Both the position numbers and the translations under genes were made by a program. From CAYXDO01 sp964463485 (lineage in GTDB: Bacteria > Myxococcota > Kuafuiibacteriia > Kuafuiibacteriales > Kuafuiibacteriaceae), in NCBI GenBank assembly GCA_964463485.1, contig CAYXDO010000011.1, positions 50,528 through 114,527 of the forward strand: 64,000 nt of DNA, in the 5' to 3' direction. Position 1 is the stretch's first letter. Every line of letters starts with the position of its first letter. Of the stretch, positions 8,529 to 19,353 are shown piece by piece. The notes beneath the pieces were generated by a model. It saw only the letters and a list, made by a program, of their open reading frames with translations. It ran no database searches and was not told where the DNA came from.

Positions 8529-9899
8529 TTACCTCGAGACACCAGCTGGCGGCGCGGGTTGGGTCCCGGACTCTTCGACCGTGGCCGCGGTAAACCGCGG
8601 CGGCGACTTCGACGAGGGCGGAGACACGACGGCTGCAGCCCCTGCGTTGCCCACCTTGTTCGATCCCGACACGACCGCGGGAATATCGATGCCCGTTGTC
8701 TCCGCGACGGCCTTCATGATGGCATTCAACATCGCCGGATAGGTCGATACATAGGCGGCCAGAGTCTGCCCGTCGCCGCCGTCGATCATACTCAGGTTCT
8801 TGATAGAGATCTTTCCGACGCCTTGGGCCGCCCGTCCCAGGATCTTCTCGATGTCCTCGATGAGATAGATCGCGAGCGCATTCTGACCCGCCGCCTGCCA
8901 GGACTCGTACATGAGCTCGAGCGCCTGAGCCACCGCTCTGCCGCGCTCCGAGATCAGCGCGGCCTCTCCGCGAGCGCGATACTGTTCAGCGATCCGATGG
9001 GCCTCGGCGGGCAGCACGGCGTCCGCTTGAAGCCGCACCTCCTCGAGCATCGCACGCGCCATCTGGAGCTCTTGCTCCGCCAAGGCTCGGGCCTCCCGAG
9101 CCGCCGCCTCCGTTCGCTCCTCCTCGGATTTCACGTTGGACTCGAGGTCCGCCTGAATTCGCCGGAGCTCGTTTCGCATTTTGAGAATCTCCGTCTCAGC
9201 GGTGGCTTCCGCGACCGCCGAACGTCCCCGACTCTCCGCTTCAGACTGCTCCGCGTCACGGCGCGCGTCAGACTCGGACATCTCAGCCTCGCGGATCACC
9301 AGCGCGATCGGCTCGCGGCCGATCGAATCCAGATAGTTCACCTCGTCCGTGACGTGCTGAATGGTCAGCGTATCGAGATGAAGGCCCAGCTTCGAGAGGT
9401 CCTCCTCCGACTCCCGCGTGAGCTCGGCGGCGAATTTCAGTCGATCCTCGTTCACCTCCTCCGGCGTCAACGTGGCGAGCACGCCGCGCAGGTGACCCTC
9501 GAGGGTCTCCTTGGCGACCCTGCGGATCTCGTCCTCACCTCGGCCCAAAAAGCGCTCGATCGCGTTGCCGATGACCGCGCGGTCGCCGGAGATCTTGACG
9601 TTCGCCACCGCGTCCACGTTCAGCGGGATGCTCCCCTTCGAGTACGCGTTGCGAATGTGGATCGGGATCTCGAACACGTTGAGGCTCATGCGATTCACAC
9701 TCTCGAGCAGCGGGACCCTCCATCCTCGCCCTCCCATGACGACACGAAAACCTCGCTCGCTGCCATCCGCCATGCGCTGGCGCCGTCCAGCGAAAATCAA
9801 CACCTCGTTGGGAGGACAGACGTAAAGAAACCTCTTCAGGATCGAAATCCCAAATACCGCCCCGAGCAGGAACACGAACCCTGTGAATATGGCTCCCAT
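8529..9899 (-). CDS. SPFH/flotillin-like membrane scaffold protein (first of two)
   Basis: 456 residues with an N-terminal membrane segment (MGAIFTGFVFLLGAVFGISI), an SPFH domain starting YVCPPNEVLIFAGRRQRM, an extended Glu/Ala/Arg coiled coil (~220-330), and a flotillin-type tail (ALAIYLIEDIEKILGRAA). Like its downstream paralogue it probably forms hetero- or homo-oligomeric scaffolds at the inner membrane. It is one base away from the nfeD-like gene and three from the next flotillin, so the three are one transcription unit. A 778-codon open frame lies antisense across both genes, but it is a codon-bias shadow. Confidence 0.9.
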   Translation of the reverse strand: MGAIFTGFVFLLGAVFGISILKRFLYVCPPNEVLIFAGRRQRMADGSERGFRVVMGGRGWRVPLLESVNRMSLNVFEIPIHIRNAYSKGSIPLNVDAVANVKISGDRAVIGNAIERFLGRGEDEIRRVAKETLEGHLRGVLATLTPEEVNEDRLKFAAELTRESEEDLSKLGLHLDTLTIQHVTDEVNYLDSIGREPIALVIREAEMSESDARRDAEQSEAESRGRSAVAEATAETEILKMRNELRRIQADLESNVKSEEERTEAAAREARALAEQELQMARAMLEEVRLQADAVLPAEAHRIAEQYRARGEAALISERGRAVAQALELMYESWQAAGQNALAIYLIEDIEKILGRAAQGVGKISIKNLSMIDGGDGQTLAAYVSTYPAMLNAIMKAVAETTGIDIPAVVSGSNKVGNAGAAAVVSPPSSKSPPRFTAATVEESGTQPAPPAGVSR

Positions 9900-9900
9900 A

Positions 9901-10593
9901 TCAGCCTCCGTTCTTTTCCCCTTCTGCGAGCAAGCCGCGGGTGCGGAGAGGACTCAACCCGAGCTCCCCCCGTCGCACGATTCCGACGCGGTGCGCACGC
10001 ACCTCGACCACCACGATGTCCGCGCCAATTTCGATGCCCCCTGGCTCGTCGCACTCCGCGGTCAGATCGAGCAACTCACCCCGCGCCGTCACGCGTATTT
10101 TTCCAGGCTGGTCCGACCCGCCCACGGTGACCACCACTCTTCCTTCGAGCCCAATCAGCTCGTCGAGCTTGGCCAGACTCTGTGGTTCCGAACTGCTCAG
10201 GAGCTTCGCGGCCACTGAAATACCGAGGCCGGATGCCGCGCCGGTCACCGCCGCGGCGATCGCCGATACGAGGCTGCCTGCCCCGACCCAAGTAAGCAGC
10301 AATCCAGTGAGGCCGAACGCAGCGAGGAAATGAGTCCAAAATCGAAAGCCGACCAATGAAGCGCCGGCATCCGAATGGCCATCGAGGTCGGACACGCCGG
10401 CGCCGAGCTCCGGGTGGCCGTGCGCGTCGCCCGCCCCGAAGGCCGTGAGCAGCACGAGCCCGCCGCCCAACAAGGCGGCGATGACATAGAACGTGAACAC
10501 GGCCGGGGAAGCGTAGGAGCCGGCCCCCCGCCCGGTCAAGCGATGAACCGACTTGCCGGTCGTTGGGACACCCTGCCGCAGACTCGCCTTCAC
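9901..10593 (-). CDS. NfeD/YuaF-like membrane protein with OB-fold
   Basis: Up to 230 residues from a GTG at 10593; a shorter GTG start near VFTFYVIAALLGGG is possible because the first ~30 residues are not well supported. Membrane segments are seen at ~33-50, ~83-105 and ~108-130, followed by a soluble beta-rich domain (LIGLEGRVVVTVGGSDQPGK onward) that fits the NfeD OB-fold. NfeD proteins are encoded next to SPFH proteins and are thought to assist their assembly, which matches the two flotillin genes immediately downstream. It follows the pseudokinase gene after a 78-bp gap, the only sizeable gap in this part of the run. Confidence 0.78.
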   Translation of the reverse strand: MKASLRQGVPTTGKSVHRLTGRGAGSYASPAVFTFYVIAALLGGGLVLLTAFGAGDAHGHPELGAGVSDLDGHSDAGASLVGFRFWTHFLAAFGLTGLLLTWVGAGSLVSAIAAAVTGAASGLGISVAAKLLSSSEPQSLAKLDELIGLEGRVVVTVGGSDQPGKIRVTARGELLDLTAECDEPGGIEIGADIVVVEVRAHRVGIVRRGELGLSPLRTRGLLAEGEKNGG

Positions 10594-10671
10594 CTCTGAT
10601 TCCGCGGCGCGAACTCTCGAGATACGTTCGAGCGGATTTGCGCCGAAAACTCACATCGCAGAAGCTGTGCG

Positions 10672-11652
10672 TCAACTTCGCTTTTTCTTCACTCCCGGAA
10701 TTTCCGTCTCCGTCTCTTCACTTCCAAAACCCGGCTGCTCCTCTTCGGTTTGCTCCTCGCCGTAGAGCTCCTCCGGAGAATCGAAGCCCACCGTGCCGAG
10801 CGAGCTGTCGGCGCGTACTTCCGGCGTGGCGCCGTAGTGCGGGACGCTGCCCGGCGCCCCCGGGATCGAGCCGATCGTCGGAAACTCAGCCGATTCGGCC
10901 AGGATCGCCTTCATGGCCTGCTCCTTGGACCTCGACGATCGAACGTCCGGCCTCCTGTTCGGAGCGTCCTGAAACAGTCGGCGGCGCGCCTCTCGGGTCA
11001 CCGTCAAGTTCCCGTCTCGTATGGCTTTGGCGACCGTGGAAAGGGGCGAGGTCGTGGGGGCTTTGGCGCTGACTGCGAAGGCCTCGAGGATGCTCGCGAA
11101 CCCAAACAGGTCGTCGGCGTACCCAAGGCTCCCCGGACGGCACGTCGCGCAGATGGCGACCTCGAACACGAGCCGAACGACCTCATTGCTCGCGACGGGC
11201 TCGACCCAGACTCCAGACAACGAAATCGCTCCGTGGGATACTCCGTTCTGATGGGCCTCCTCCAGGCACTCGGCGAGCTCGGTCGCGAAGTGAATGGCCT
11301 CGGTCTCGACCACACCCTCCCTGGCCAGCTTCTCTTCGAGCGACAGAGCCAGCAGCGGAGGGCGCACGAAGTACAGGCGCGACTCCGGCGACCCTCCCCG
11401 CCTCGGAATCTCGAGCTCCCCCGAGTCCGTCGGCGTGATCGCCGCAGAGTGCCGGAGCCTCGCTACCCTCCGCGCGACGTCGGCGATCTTGACTCGATCC
11501 TGCGACAATGGACCCGAAATCAGCTCGATCAGCACCTCGCGTTCGAACACCCCGGTCTGCACCGCTGAATACGTGGTCCCCCCGCGCCCTTGAGAGAGAA
11601 GGGATCCGACCCGATAGCGGCCGGCAATCGTTCGACCCGCGAGCTCGGACAC
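10672..11652 (-). CDS. Ser/Thr pseudokinase (catalytic residues lost)
   Basis: 326 residues. The N-terminal 220 follow a bacterial Hanks-type kinase fold: Gly-rich loop LLSQGRGGTTYSAV, then REVLIELI, where the beta-3 Lys position is Glu43. The catalytic HRD is replaced by HGA (140-142, GVSHGAISLSGVWV), and the DFG position reads VFEVA (~162-166). The helix-F Asp region (ADDLFGFASILEAF) is kept, so the fold is probably intact but phosphotransfer is not. The C-terminal ~100 residues are acidic and disordered with a basic end (VKKKRS). There is no membrane segment. It is directly adjacent to uvrB (stop and start at 11653/11652). It may be a signalling scaffold, but its partner is unknown. Confidence 0.75.
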   Translation of the reverse strand: MSELAGRTIAGRYRVGSLLSQGRGGTTYSAVQTGVFEREVLIELISGPLSQDRVKIADVARRVARLRHSAAITPTDSGELEIPRRGGSPESRLYFVRPPLLALSLEEKLAREGVVETEAIHFATELAECLEEAHQNGVSHGAISLSGVWVEPVASNEVVRLVFEVAICATCRPGSLGYADDLFGFASILEAFAVSAKAPTTSPLSTVAKAIRDGNLTVTREARRRLFQDAPNRRPDVRSSRSKEQAMKAILAESAEFPTIGSIPGAPGSVPHYGATPEVRADSSLGTVGFDSPEELYGEEQTEEEQPGFGSEETETEIPGVKKKRS

Positions 11653-13715
<2,063 letters not shown>

Positions 13716-13719
<4 letters not shown>

Positions 13720-15269
13720 GTCTTGGGCTCCCAGGTCGTCGCCCCTTTGCCGTCTTTGATGACGATGCCCCTTGCGTCGAGCTCCTTCCTGATTTCGTCT
13801 GCGCGGGCGAAGTCTTTGTTCACTCTGGCGGCAGCGCGCTCGGCGATCAACTGCTCGATTTGCTCCGGCGTGAGGTCGAGGGAGGAGGCCCGTGCCGACT
13901 TCTTGCGATCGAGGAACTCAGCCGGAGTCTCTCGAAAGAGCCCGAGCACGTCGCCCTGATCCCACACCGCCTCGGCGATCTCCGCGAGGAGTCTGGATCG
14001 ATCGCCATCGAGGAGCTCGTAGCTCGTTCGCTCCGAGCCGTGGAGCAGATCGTTGGCGAGCTTCAAGAGCTCACCGGACTCGGCGAGGGCGACCGCGGTG
14101 TTGAAGTCGTCGTCCATAGCGTCGCGGAAGCGCTGGCGGGGATCGAAGCCGAAGACCTCGGCGAACCCGGCGCCGTTCGTTCGTGGGTGGCTACTCACGA
14201 AAGCGCCGAGGCGCTCGAGGGTCTCGTAGGTCTTTTCTACGCGGCGTTCGGCCTCGTCGAGGCGAGTCTCGGAGAACGCGATCGGGCTCCGGTAGTGGCT
14301 CGAGAGTAGGAACATCCTGAGAGCCTCGGGTTCGTGCCGTTCGAGGACCTCACGGATGGGAAAAAAGTTGTTGCGTGACTTGGACATCTTCAGCTCCTCC
14401 TCGCTGAAGGGCCGACCGCAGCTCGGGCACGCACTGAGCTCGCCCTCGGCGGGGAGCTCCGCTTTGCACGACGGGCAACTCTCCGGCAGGAGGTTCACGA
14501 ACCCGTTGTGCATCCACACGTGGGCCATGACAGAGTCACCGCTCGCCGCGCACGTCTGAGCGATCTCGTTTTCGTGGTGCGGAAACACGAGATCCTTGCC
14601 GCCGCAATGAATGTCGAAGGTGGTCCCGAGATACTCTTTACTCATCGCCGAGCATTCGATGTGCCAGCCCGGTCGACCCTTACCCCACGGGGACTCCCAA
14701 GAGGGCTCGCCGGGTTTGGCGCTCTTCCACAACGCGAAGTCATTGGGGCTCTTCTTACGCTCGTCGACCTCCACCCGGGCGCCTGCCAGCAAGTCCTCGA
14801 TCGAACGCCCGGACAGCTTCCCGTAGGCCGGAAACGAGGCCACGTCGAAGTATACGTCGCCGTCGACCACATAGCCGTGCCCCTTCGCCAGGATTTCCTC
14901 GATCAGCGCGATGATGGGTCGGATGTGCTCGGTGACCTTGGGCTCGTGGTTCGGTGACTTGCACCCGAGGCGCCCCATGTCTTCGTGGAACATCGCGATG
15001 TAGCGCTCGGACAGGTCTCGCGGATCTTCTCCCCGTGCGTTGGCCGCCCTGATGATCTTGTCGTCCACGTCCGTGAAGTTTCGGACGAAGGTGACTTGGT
15101 AGCGACGGCAGAGCCAGCGGTAGACGACGTCGAAGGAGACATAGGCGCGCGCGTGCCCGATATGTGACGGCGCGTAGCTCGTGATCCCGCAAACGTACAT
15201 GGAGACTCTCCCGGGAGTCATCGGACTGAGCTCGGCTTTTTCGCGGGTGAGTGTGTTGTAGATTTTCAT
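13716..15269 (-). CDS. cysS: Cysteinyl-tRNA synthetase with an extra zinc-ribbon insertion
   Basis: 517 residues; class I aminoacyl-tRNA synthetase that charges tRNA-Cys. The HIGH motif (SHIGHAR, ~35-41) and KMSKS (294-298) are present, as are the active-site zinc ligands: Cys27 (VCGIT), Cys206 (HIECSAM) and the HHENE stretch at 231-235. Unusually, about 28 residues containing two CPSC pairs (Cys265/268 and 281/284) are inserted just before KMSKS, where the canonical enzyme has a short VNxxGEKMSKS link. This looks like a rubredoxin-type zinc ribbon. It overlaps uvrB by 4 nt and follows the glycan-binding-like gene by 19 bp, so it sits mid-operon. Confidence 0.97.
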
Positions 15270-15288
15270 GAGTACCTCGGGGACGAGC

Positions 15289-16452
15289 TCAGCCGTGCAG
15301 ACCGATTTCGCTGATACAGGTCTCGGCGCTCGGAGACTTATCGGATCCTGGCGCGACGCCGGTGATGGTGAGCTTGACCGCGCGTGTATTCTGGGGCTCG
15401 GCGAGCAGGAGGATCACTTGGTCACCGAACCCGCCGGGAAGCGGAAACTCGGCGGTGGCGCGGAGGCCTTGGGCTGGGGGCAGGAGCTTATCACGATCGA
15501 GCTCGACGACGAGGGCGCCGACCTCGAGCTTCAGCTTCGTCACTTGGTTGCCGCGTTTCCACGCATCGACCGAGCGAGCGCAGCCGGGGACGATGCGAAT
15601 CAGCCCGACGGAGGTGGGTTTGTTGAATTTGAGCTCCACGAACTCACCCACGCCCCGTTTGGCCCCGGCGACGATCCAGGCGGTTTGGTTGTCGTCGTCG
15701 GAGACCCAAAAGGGCTGAGCGGTGCCCCAGGCGGCGAGGCTGGGAACTTGGGAGCTGGCGGAGACTTCCCAAGGAGATTTCGGGGGAAGCAGGTCCTCGG
15801 CCTTGATTTCTTCTTCCTTGGCGAATTTTCCGGTCTCCTCCCGAAAACGAAAGACCTGCTTCTCCACGCCGAACACGACCTGAACCGGTCCGTTGGCGCC
15901 CTTGAGCGGCAGGAGTCTCGGGCCCCGAACCCATAAGAGCTCCTGAGTACCGTTCCTGTCGAGGTCGACCAACTCGAGGCTCGGTTTGACTTTGGCGAGC
16001 TCGACGACGCCTTCATCGGGCATCGCCACCGGGAAGCTCTGCGCGTAGAGCTCCGCAAACGAACCGCCGGAGCGCCCTACGATGCGTACGTGCTCCACGA
16101 GCTCGTCGGGCGAGCGTTCTTCGAGCTCTGCGAACAACTCGGGCGGAGGATCTCCGGCGATCGCACGAGCCTGGAGCTTCAAGACGCGGTCGCATTTCTT
16201 CGAGGAGCTCTCGAAGCTGCGGGCAAGATCAGGCTCGTCTTCGTCACCTGTCGCGCGCAACACGACTGCGCGGCATTTGCTGGACGCGTCTTTCTCGACG
16301 ATCCCGAAATCGGCACGGCCGTCTCCATCGAAGTCGGCAGACGTTTCGGCGAGCAACGTGAGCCCCTTGGCCTTGGCCTCTCGTTCGGCTTCGGACCCCC
16401 GATAGGTGGGAGTCCCGAGGAGCGCGACCAGGGTCAGAGCGAATGGGGTCAT
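15289..16452 (-). CDS. Secreted protein with FG-GAP-like motif and NADase-type glycan-binding (discoidin-like) domain
   Basis: 387 residues with a short signal peptide (MTPFALTLVALLG). The middle has calcium-loop-like segments (SADFDGDGRADFGIV and LELVDLDRNGTQELLWV), as in FG-GAP or VCBS-type repeats. The C-terminal ~130 residues (AWGTAQPFWVSDDDNQTAWI, GEFVELKFNKPTSVGLIRIV, GCARSVDAWKRGNQVTKLKL) resemble the NADase-type glycan-binding or discoidin-like domain found in bacterial secreted proteins. That points to carbohydrate binding, but no enzyme domain is present. It is first in the cysS-uvrB-pseudokinase run and is divergent from the ABC exporter. Confidence 0.72.
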   Translation of the reverse strand: MTPFALTLVALLGTPTYRGSEAEREAKAKGLTLLAETSADFDGDGRADFGIVEKDASSKCRAVVLRATGDEDEPDLARSFESSSKKCDRVLKLQARAIAGDPPPELFAELEERSPDELVEHVRIVGRSGGSFAELYAQSFPVAMPDEGVVELAKVKPSLELVDLDRNGTQELLWVRGPRLLPLKGANGPVQVVFGVEKQVFRFREETGKFAKEEEIKAEDLLPPKSPWEVSASSQVPSLAAWGTAQPFWVSDDDNQTAWIVAGAKRGVGEFVELKFNKPTSVGLIRIVPGCARSVDAWKRGNQVTKLKLEVGALVVELDRDKLLPPAQGLRATAEFPLPGGFGDQVILLLAEPQNTRAVKLTITGVAPGSDKSPSAETCISEIGLHG

Positions 16453-16486
16453 GGCGCGGAGAAGCTTCGGGTACGGTAGGCTGCCC

Positions 16487-17275
16487 GTGGTGTCAACGCA
16501 CGAGGGCAGATCGATATTGCCCGCGGGCAGGACGTCGGTCGCCGGAATCGAGTCGCGAGGGCTCGGGCACCGCTACGGCGACTTCCTGGCGGTCTCGGAC
16601 GTGTCGTTCGCGGTCGAAGCAGGCGAGGTCTTCGGCCTCCTCGGTCCAAACGGCGCCGGCAAAACGACCATCCTCCGAATGCTCGCGGGGATCTTGAGGC
16701 CAAGCCAAGGCCAGGCCCTGCTCATGGGCGTCGATGTGCACTCGGACCCGCTCGACGCCAAGCGGTGTTTCGGTTTCTTATCCGGAGAGACCAAACTGTA
16801 CGCGCGGCTGACGGTGCGCGAGTGCCTGGAATACTTTTCGACCCTGTTCGGGCTCGATCGAGCCGCCACCAAAGATCGGGTGGCGACGGTCTCCGAAGCG
16901 TTCGGCCTCGCGGAGTTCATCGACCTGCGCTGCGGGTCCCTGTCCACCGGCCAGCTCCAGCGCGCCAACCTCGCGCGGGCCTTCGTCGGAGATCCACCCG
17001 TCTTGATCCTGGACGAGCCAACGACCGGCCTCGACGTAATCTCTGGACGCTTCGTCTTGGACGCCGTGCAGCGAGCCAAGGACGCCGGCCGAGCCGTGCT
17101 CTTCTCCACCCACGTCATGAGCGAAGTCGAGGAGCTGTGCGACCGCGTGGGCCTGCTCCTGCGCGGACGCCTCGTCGACATGGGTGCACATGACGAGCTC
17201 TTGGCCAAACACGAAGCCCGAACGATGGGCGCGCTCCTCACACACCTCGACGCCGAGAGCCCGGAGATCCGTTGA
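16487..17275 (+). CDS. ABC transporter ATP-binding protein (NatA-type)
   Basis: About 262 residues from GTG 16487 (GTG 16490 is equally possible); a longer frame from 16406 would overlap the divergent gene at its 5' end. Walker A GPNGAGKTT, the signature motif LSTGQLQRANLARAF, Walker B VLILDEPTTGLD and the H-loop FSTHVMSEVEEL are intact. It is the cytoplasmic ATPase that drives the permease encoded next, whose TTG start overlaps this stop by 4 nt. The pairing with an ABC-2/CPBP fusion is the arrangement known for NatAB-type sodium or drug exporters; the actual substrate cannot be read from sequence. Confidence 0.95.
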   Translation: MVSTHEGRSILPAGRTSVAGIESRGLGHRYGDFLAVSDVSFAVEAGEVFGLLGPNGAGKTTILRMLAGILRPSQGQALLMGVDVHSDPLDAKRCFGFLSGETKLYARLTVRECLEYFSTLFGLDRAATKDRVATVSEAFGLAEFIDLRCGSLSTGQLQRANLARAFVGDPPVLILDEPTTGLDVISGRFVLDAVQRAKDAGRAVLFSTHVMSEVEELCDRVGLLLRGRLVDMGAHDELLAKHEARTMGALLTHLDAESPEIR

Positions 17276-19353
17276 GTCGCGCGAGCCTACCGCGTGTCTC
17301 GCTTGCGATCGTCCGAACGATCTATCGCAAAGAGCTCGTCGACACGCTCCGAGATCGCCGCACGCTCGCCACGATGCTGCTCGTACCCATGGTCGTCTAC
17401 CCGCTCTTCGTCTTGGTCGCCTCGGAAGCGTATTCGATCCGACAGCGCGTGGAGCAAAGCTCCAACATCCGCATCGTCGCCGCACGAAAGCTCCCGCCAC
17501 GACTCTCCGACGCTTTGGGTCGCGTCGACGACGTCACGCTCGCGGCCTACACGCTCGACGAGTCGCTGTCGTCTACGACCTCTACGCGCTCGCTCGCTCG
17601 GCTCGCTCGCAAATCGTTGGAGCTCGAAGCAGATCTGATCGTGCTGCCGTCGACCTCCGCGGAAGCTTCGCTCGAAGGGCTCGGCACCGCGAAGATCGAG
17701 CTCCTCTACGACGAGACCCGACCGCGCTCGCTCGCCGCCCTCGATCGCGCAAAGACGGTGATCTTCAACGTCTCGCAAGAGGTACGCGACGACCGCATGC
17801 GCGCCGTGGGGCTGCCTACGACCGCTTCGCGCCCCATCGATCTCTCGGCGCGCTCTCTGGCGTCCACCAACGACGTCGGAGGCCACGTCGCCGCGATGTA
17901 CTTGCCGATGCTCGTGCTCTTCTTCGTGGCGTTGTCGACCTTCTATCCGGCCGTCGATCTCACCGCGGGCGAGAAGGAGCGCGGGACGCTCGCCACTCTG
18001 CTCACCATGCCGATCGAGGCCAAACAGATCGTCTGGGGGAAGTATCTCGCGGTCGTCACCGTCGGCACGCTGGCCGCCTTTCTCAATGTCGGCGTCATCA
18101 CCGCCACCTTGCTCCGTGCCGTTTCCTCCGCCGCCCAGCGCGGCGGCGTCGGGAGCTTGATCCCGAGCTATGGCGTCGGCGCGGTGATGGGCCTGATCTT
18201 GTCGGCCACGCTGCTACCCATCCTCGTCGGCGCGCTGATGCTCGTGGCTTCGGCCCTCGCTCGCTCCTTCCGAGACGCGTCCAACCTGCTGGCCCCCGTG
18301 ATGATGATGATCTTGATGCCCGCGTTCTTGTCGCTTCTGCCGGGCGTGAGCTTGACGCCCGCTTGGTCGCTGGTCCCGATCGCCAACGTCGTTCTGTTGA
18401 TGAAGGCAATCCTGCTCGGTGACGTCGCCTTCTCAGATGCGCTGCTCACCTGTGTCGTCACCTTGGTGTGCGCCGCGATGACGCTCGGCGTCGCTGCCCG
18501 GGCCTTCGCCGACGAACGCGTGCTGTTCGCGACCGAGGGACGCCGCGCGCACTTTCGTGGGCTCCTGCTCGATCCACCTGAGGCCGGCGTGGCCACTGGC
18601 TTCGCGCTCACTGCGTTGATGTTCGCCGGTCAATACTACGGAGGCGTGCTCGTGGAGCGTGGACCGGCCCTTCCTGCGCTGATCGTCGTGCAAGTCGCAG
18701 TGCATGGAGCTCCGACGCTCTTGCTCGCACGGTGGCTATCTTCACGGCTCGATCCGCTGGATCTCTTGGCGCTGAAGACTTCGAACGCCCGAACGCTCGG
18801 CGGGGCCGTCGCTTTGGGCCTCGGGATCTGGCTCGGAATCTCGCTCCCGATCTTGTGGGCGCAAGACTTCGTGATCGGCGGACAGGGCGACTTCTCCAAA
18901 GAGCTCGAGGAGACCCTCGGCATCTCGACCGCACCGCTCGCGCTCGTCATCCTCGCCGCCGCGGTCACGCCAGCGCTCATGGAGGAGCTCGCGTTTCGTG
19001 GGATGCTGTTGGGGCTCTTCTCGAGAAAGCTCTCCGCGCTCGGCGCGATCATACTTCAAGCCGGACTGTTCGCGGTGTTCCACGGATCACTCTATCGGCT
19101 CGTTCCCACCGGCGTGTTGGGGCTCATTCTCGGCTACCTCCGCGTTACGTCGAAGTCCCTTTGGCCAGGAGTGATCGTCCACGCGATGACCAACACGATC
19201 CTGATCCTCGTCTCGAAAGTCGCACCTGCCGGTGCTCAGGAAGAGCTGACCGGGCCGACGCCGTGGATGCTCGTCGGGCTGGCGCTCGTGGCGCTCGGCT
19301 GGACGCTGATCGGCAAACGCTTCAACGAAGCAGGAACGCGAGCGCCACGATGA
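17272..19353 (+). CDS. ABC-2-type permease fused to a CPBP (CAAX-like) intramembrane protease
   Basis: 693 residues, TTG start in a 4-nt overlap with the ATPase gene. The N-terminal part is a NatB/ABC-2 permease: a first membrane helix (TLATMLLVPMVVYPLFVLV), a large extracytoplasmic loop (~55-200), then helices including LPMLVLFFVALSTFYPAVD and the conserved TAGEKERGTL. The C-terminal ~250 residues are a CPBP protease with its motifs: EE571-572 followed by Arg576 (EELAFRG), His604 (FHGSLYRL), and His637/Asn641 (HAMTN). All catalytic residues are present. Its 3' end overlaps the convergent kinase gene by 32 bp. Confidence 0.9.
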   Translation: MSRASLPRVSLAIVRTIYRKELVDTLRDRRTLATMLLVPMVVYPLFVLVASEAYSIRQRVEQSSNIRIVAARKLPPRLSDALGRVDDVTLAAYTLDESLSSTTSTRSLARLARKSLELEADLIVLPSTSAEASLEGLGTAKIELLYDETRPRSLAALDRAKTVIFNVSQEVRDDRMRAVGLPTTASRPIDLSARSLASTNDVGGHVAAMYLPMLVLFFVALSTFYPAVDLTAGEKERGTLATLLTMPIEAKQIVWGKYLAVVTVGTLAAFLNVGVITATLLRAVSSAAQRGGVGSLIPSYGVGAVMGLILSATLLPILVGALMLVASALARSFRDASNLLAPVMMMILMPAFLSLLPGVSLTPAWSLVPIANVVLLMKAILLGDVAFSDALLTCVVTLVCAAMTLGVAARAFADERVLFATEGRRAHFRGLLLDPPEAGVATGFALTALMFAGQYYGGVLVERGPALPALIVVQVAVHGAPTLLLARWLSSRLDPLDLLALKTSNARTLGGAVALGLGIWLGISLPILWAQDFVIGGQGDFSKELEETLGISTAPLALVILAAAVTPALMEELAFRGMLLGLFSRKLSALGAIILQAGLFAVFHGSLYRLVPTGVLGLILGYLRVTSKSLWPGVIVHAMTNTILILVSKVAPAGAQEELTGPTPWMLVGLALVALGWTLIGKRFNEAGTRAPR

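Noticed and set aside
7794..10130. 778-codon open frame on the plus strand across both flotillin genes
   Set aside because: It is antisense to two clear SPFH genes, has a skewed composition (Asp/Arg/Leu/Val) without domains, and is a codon-bias shadow typical of GC-rich DNA.
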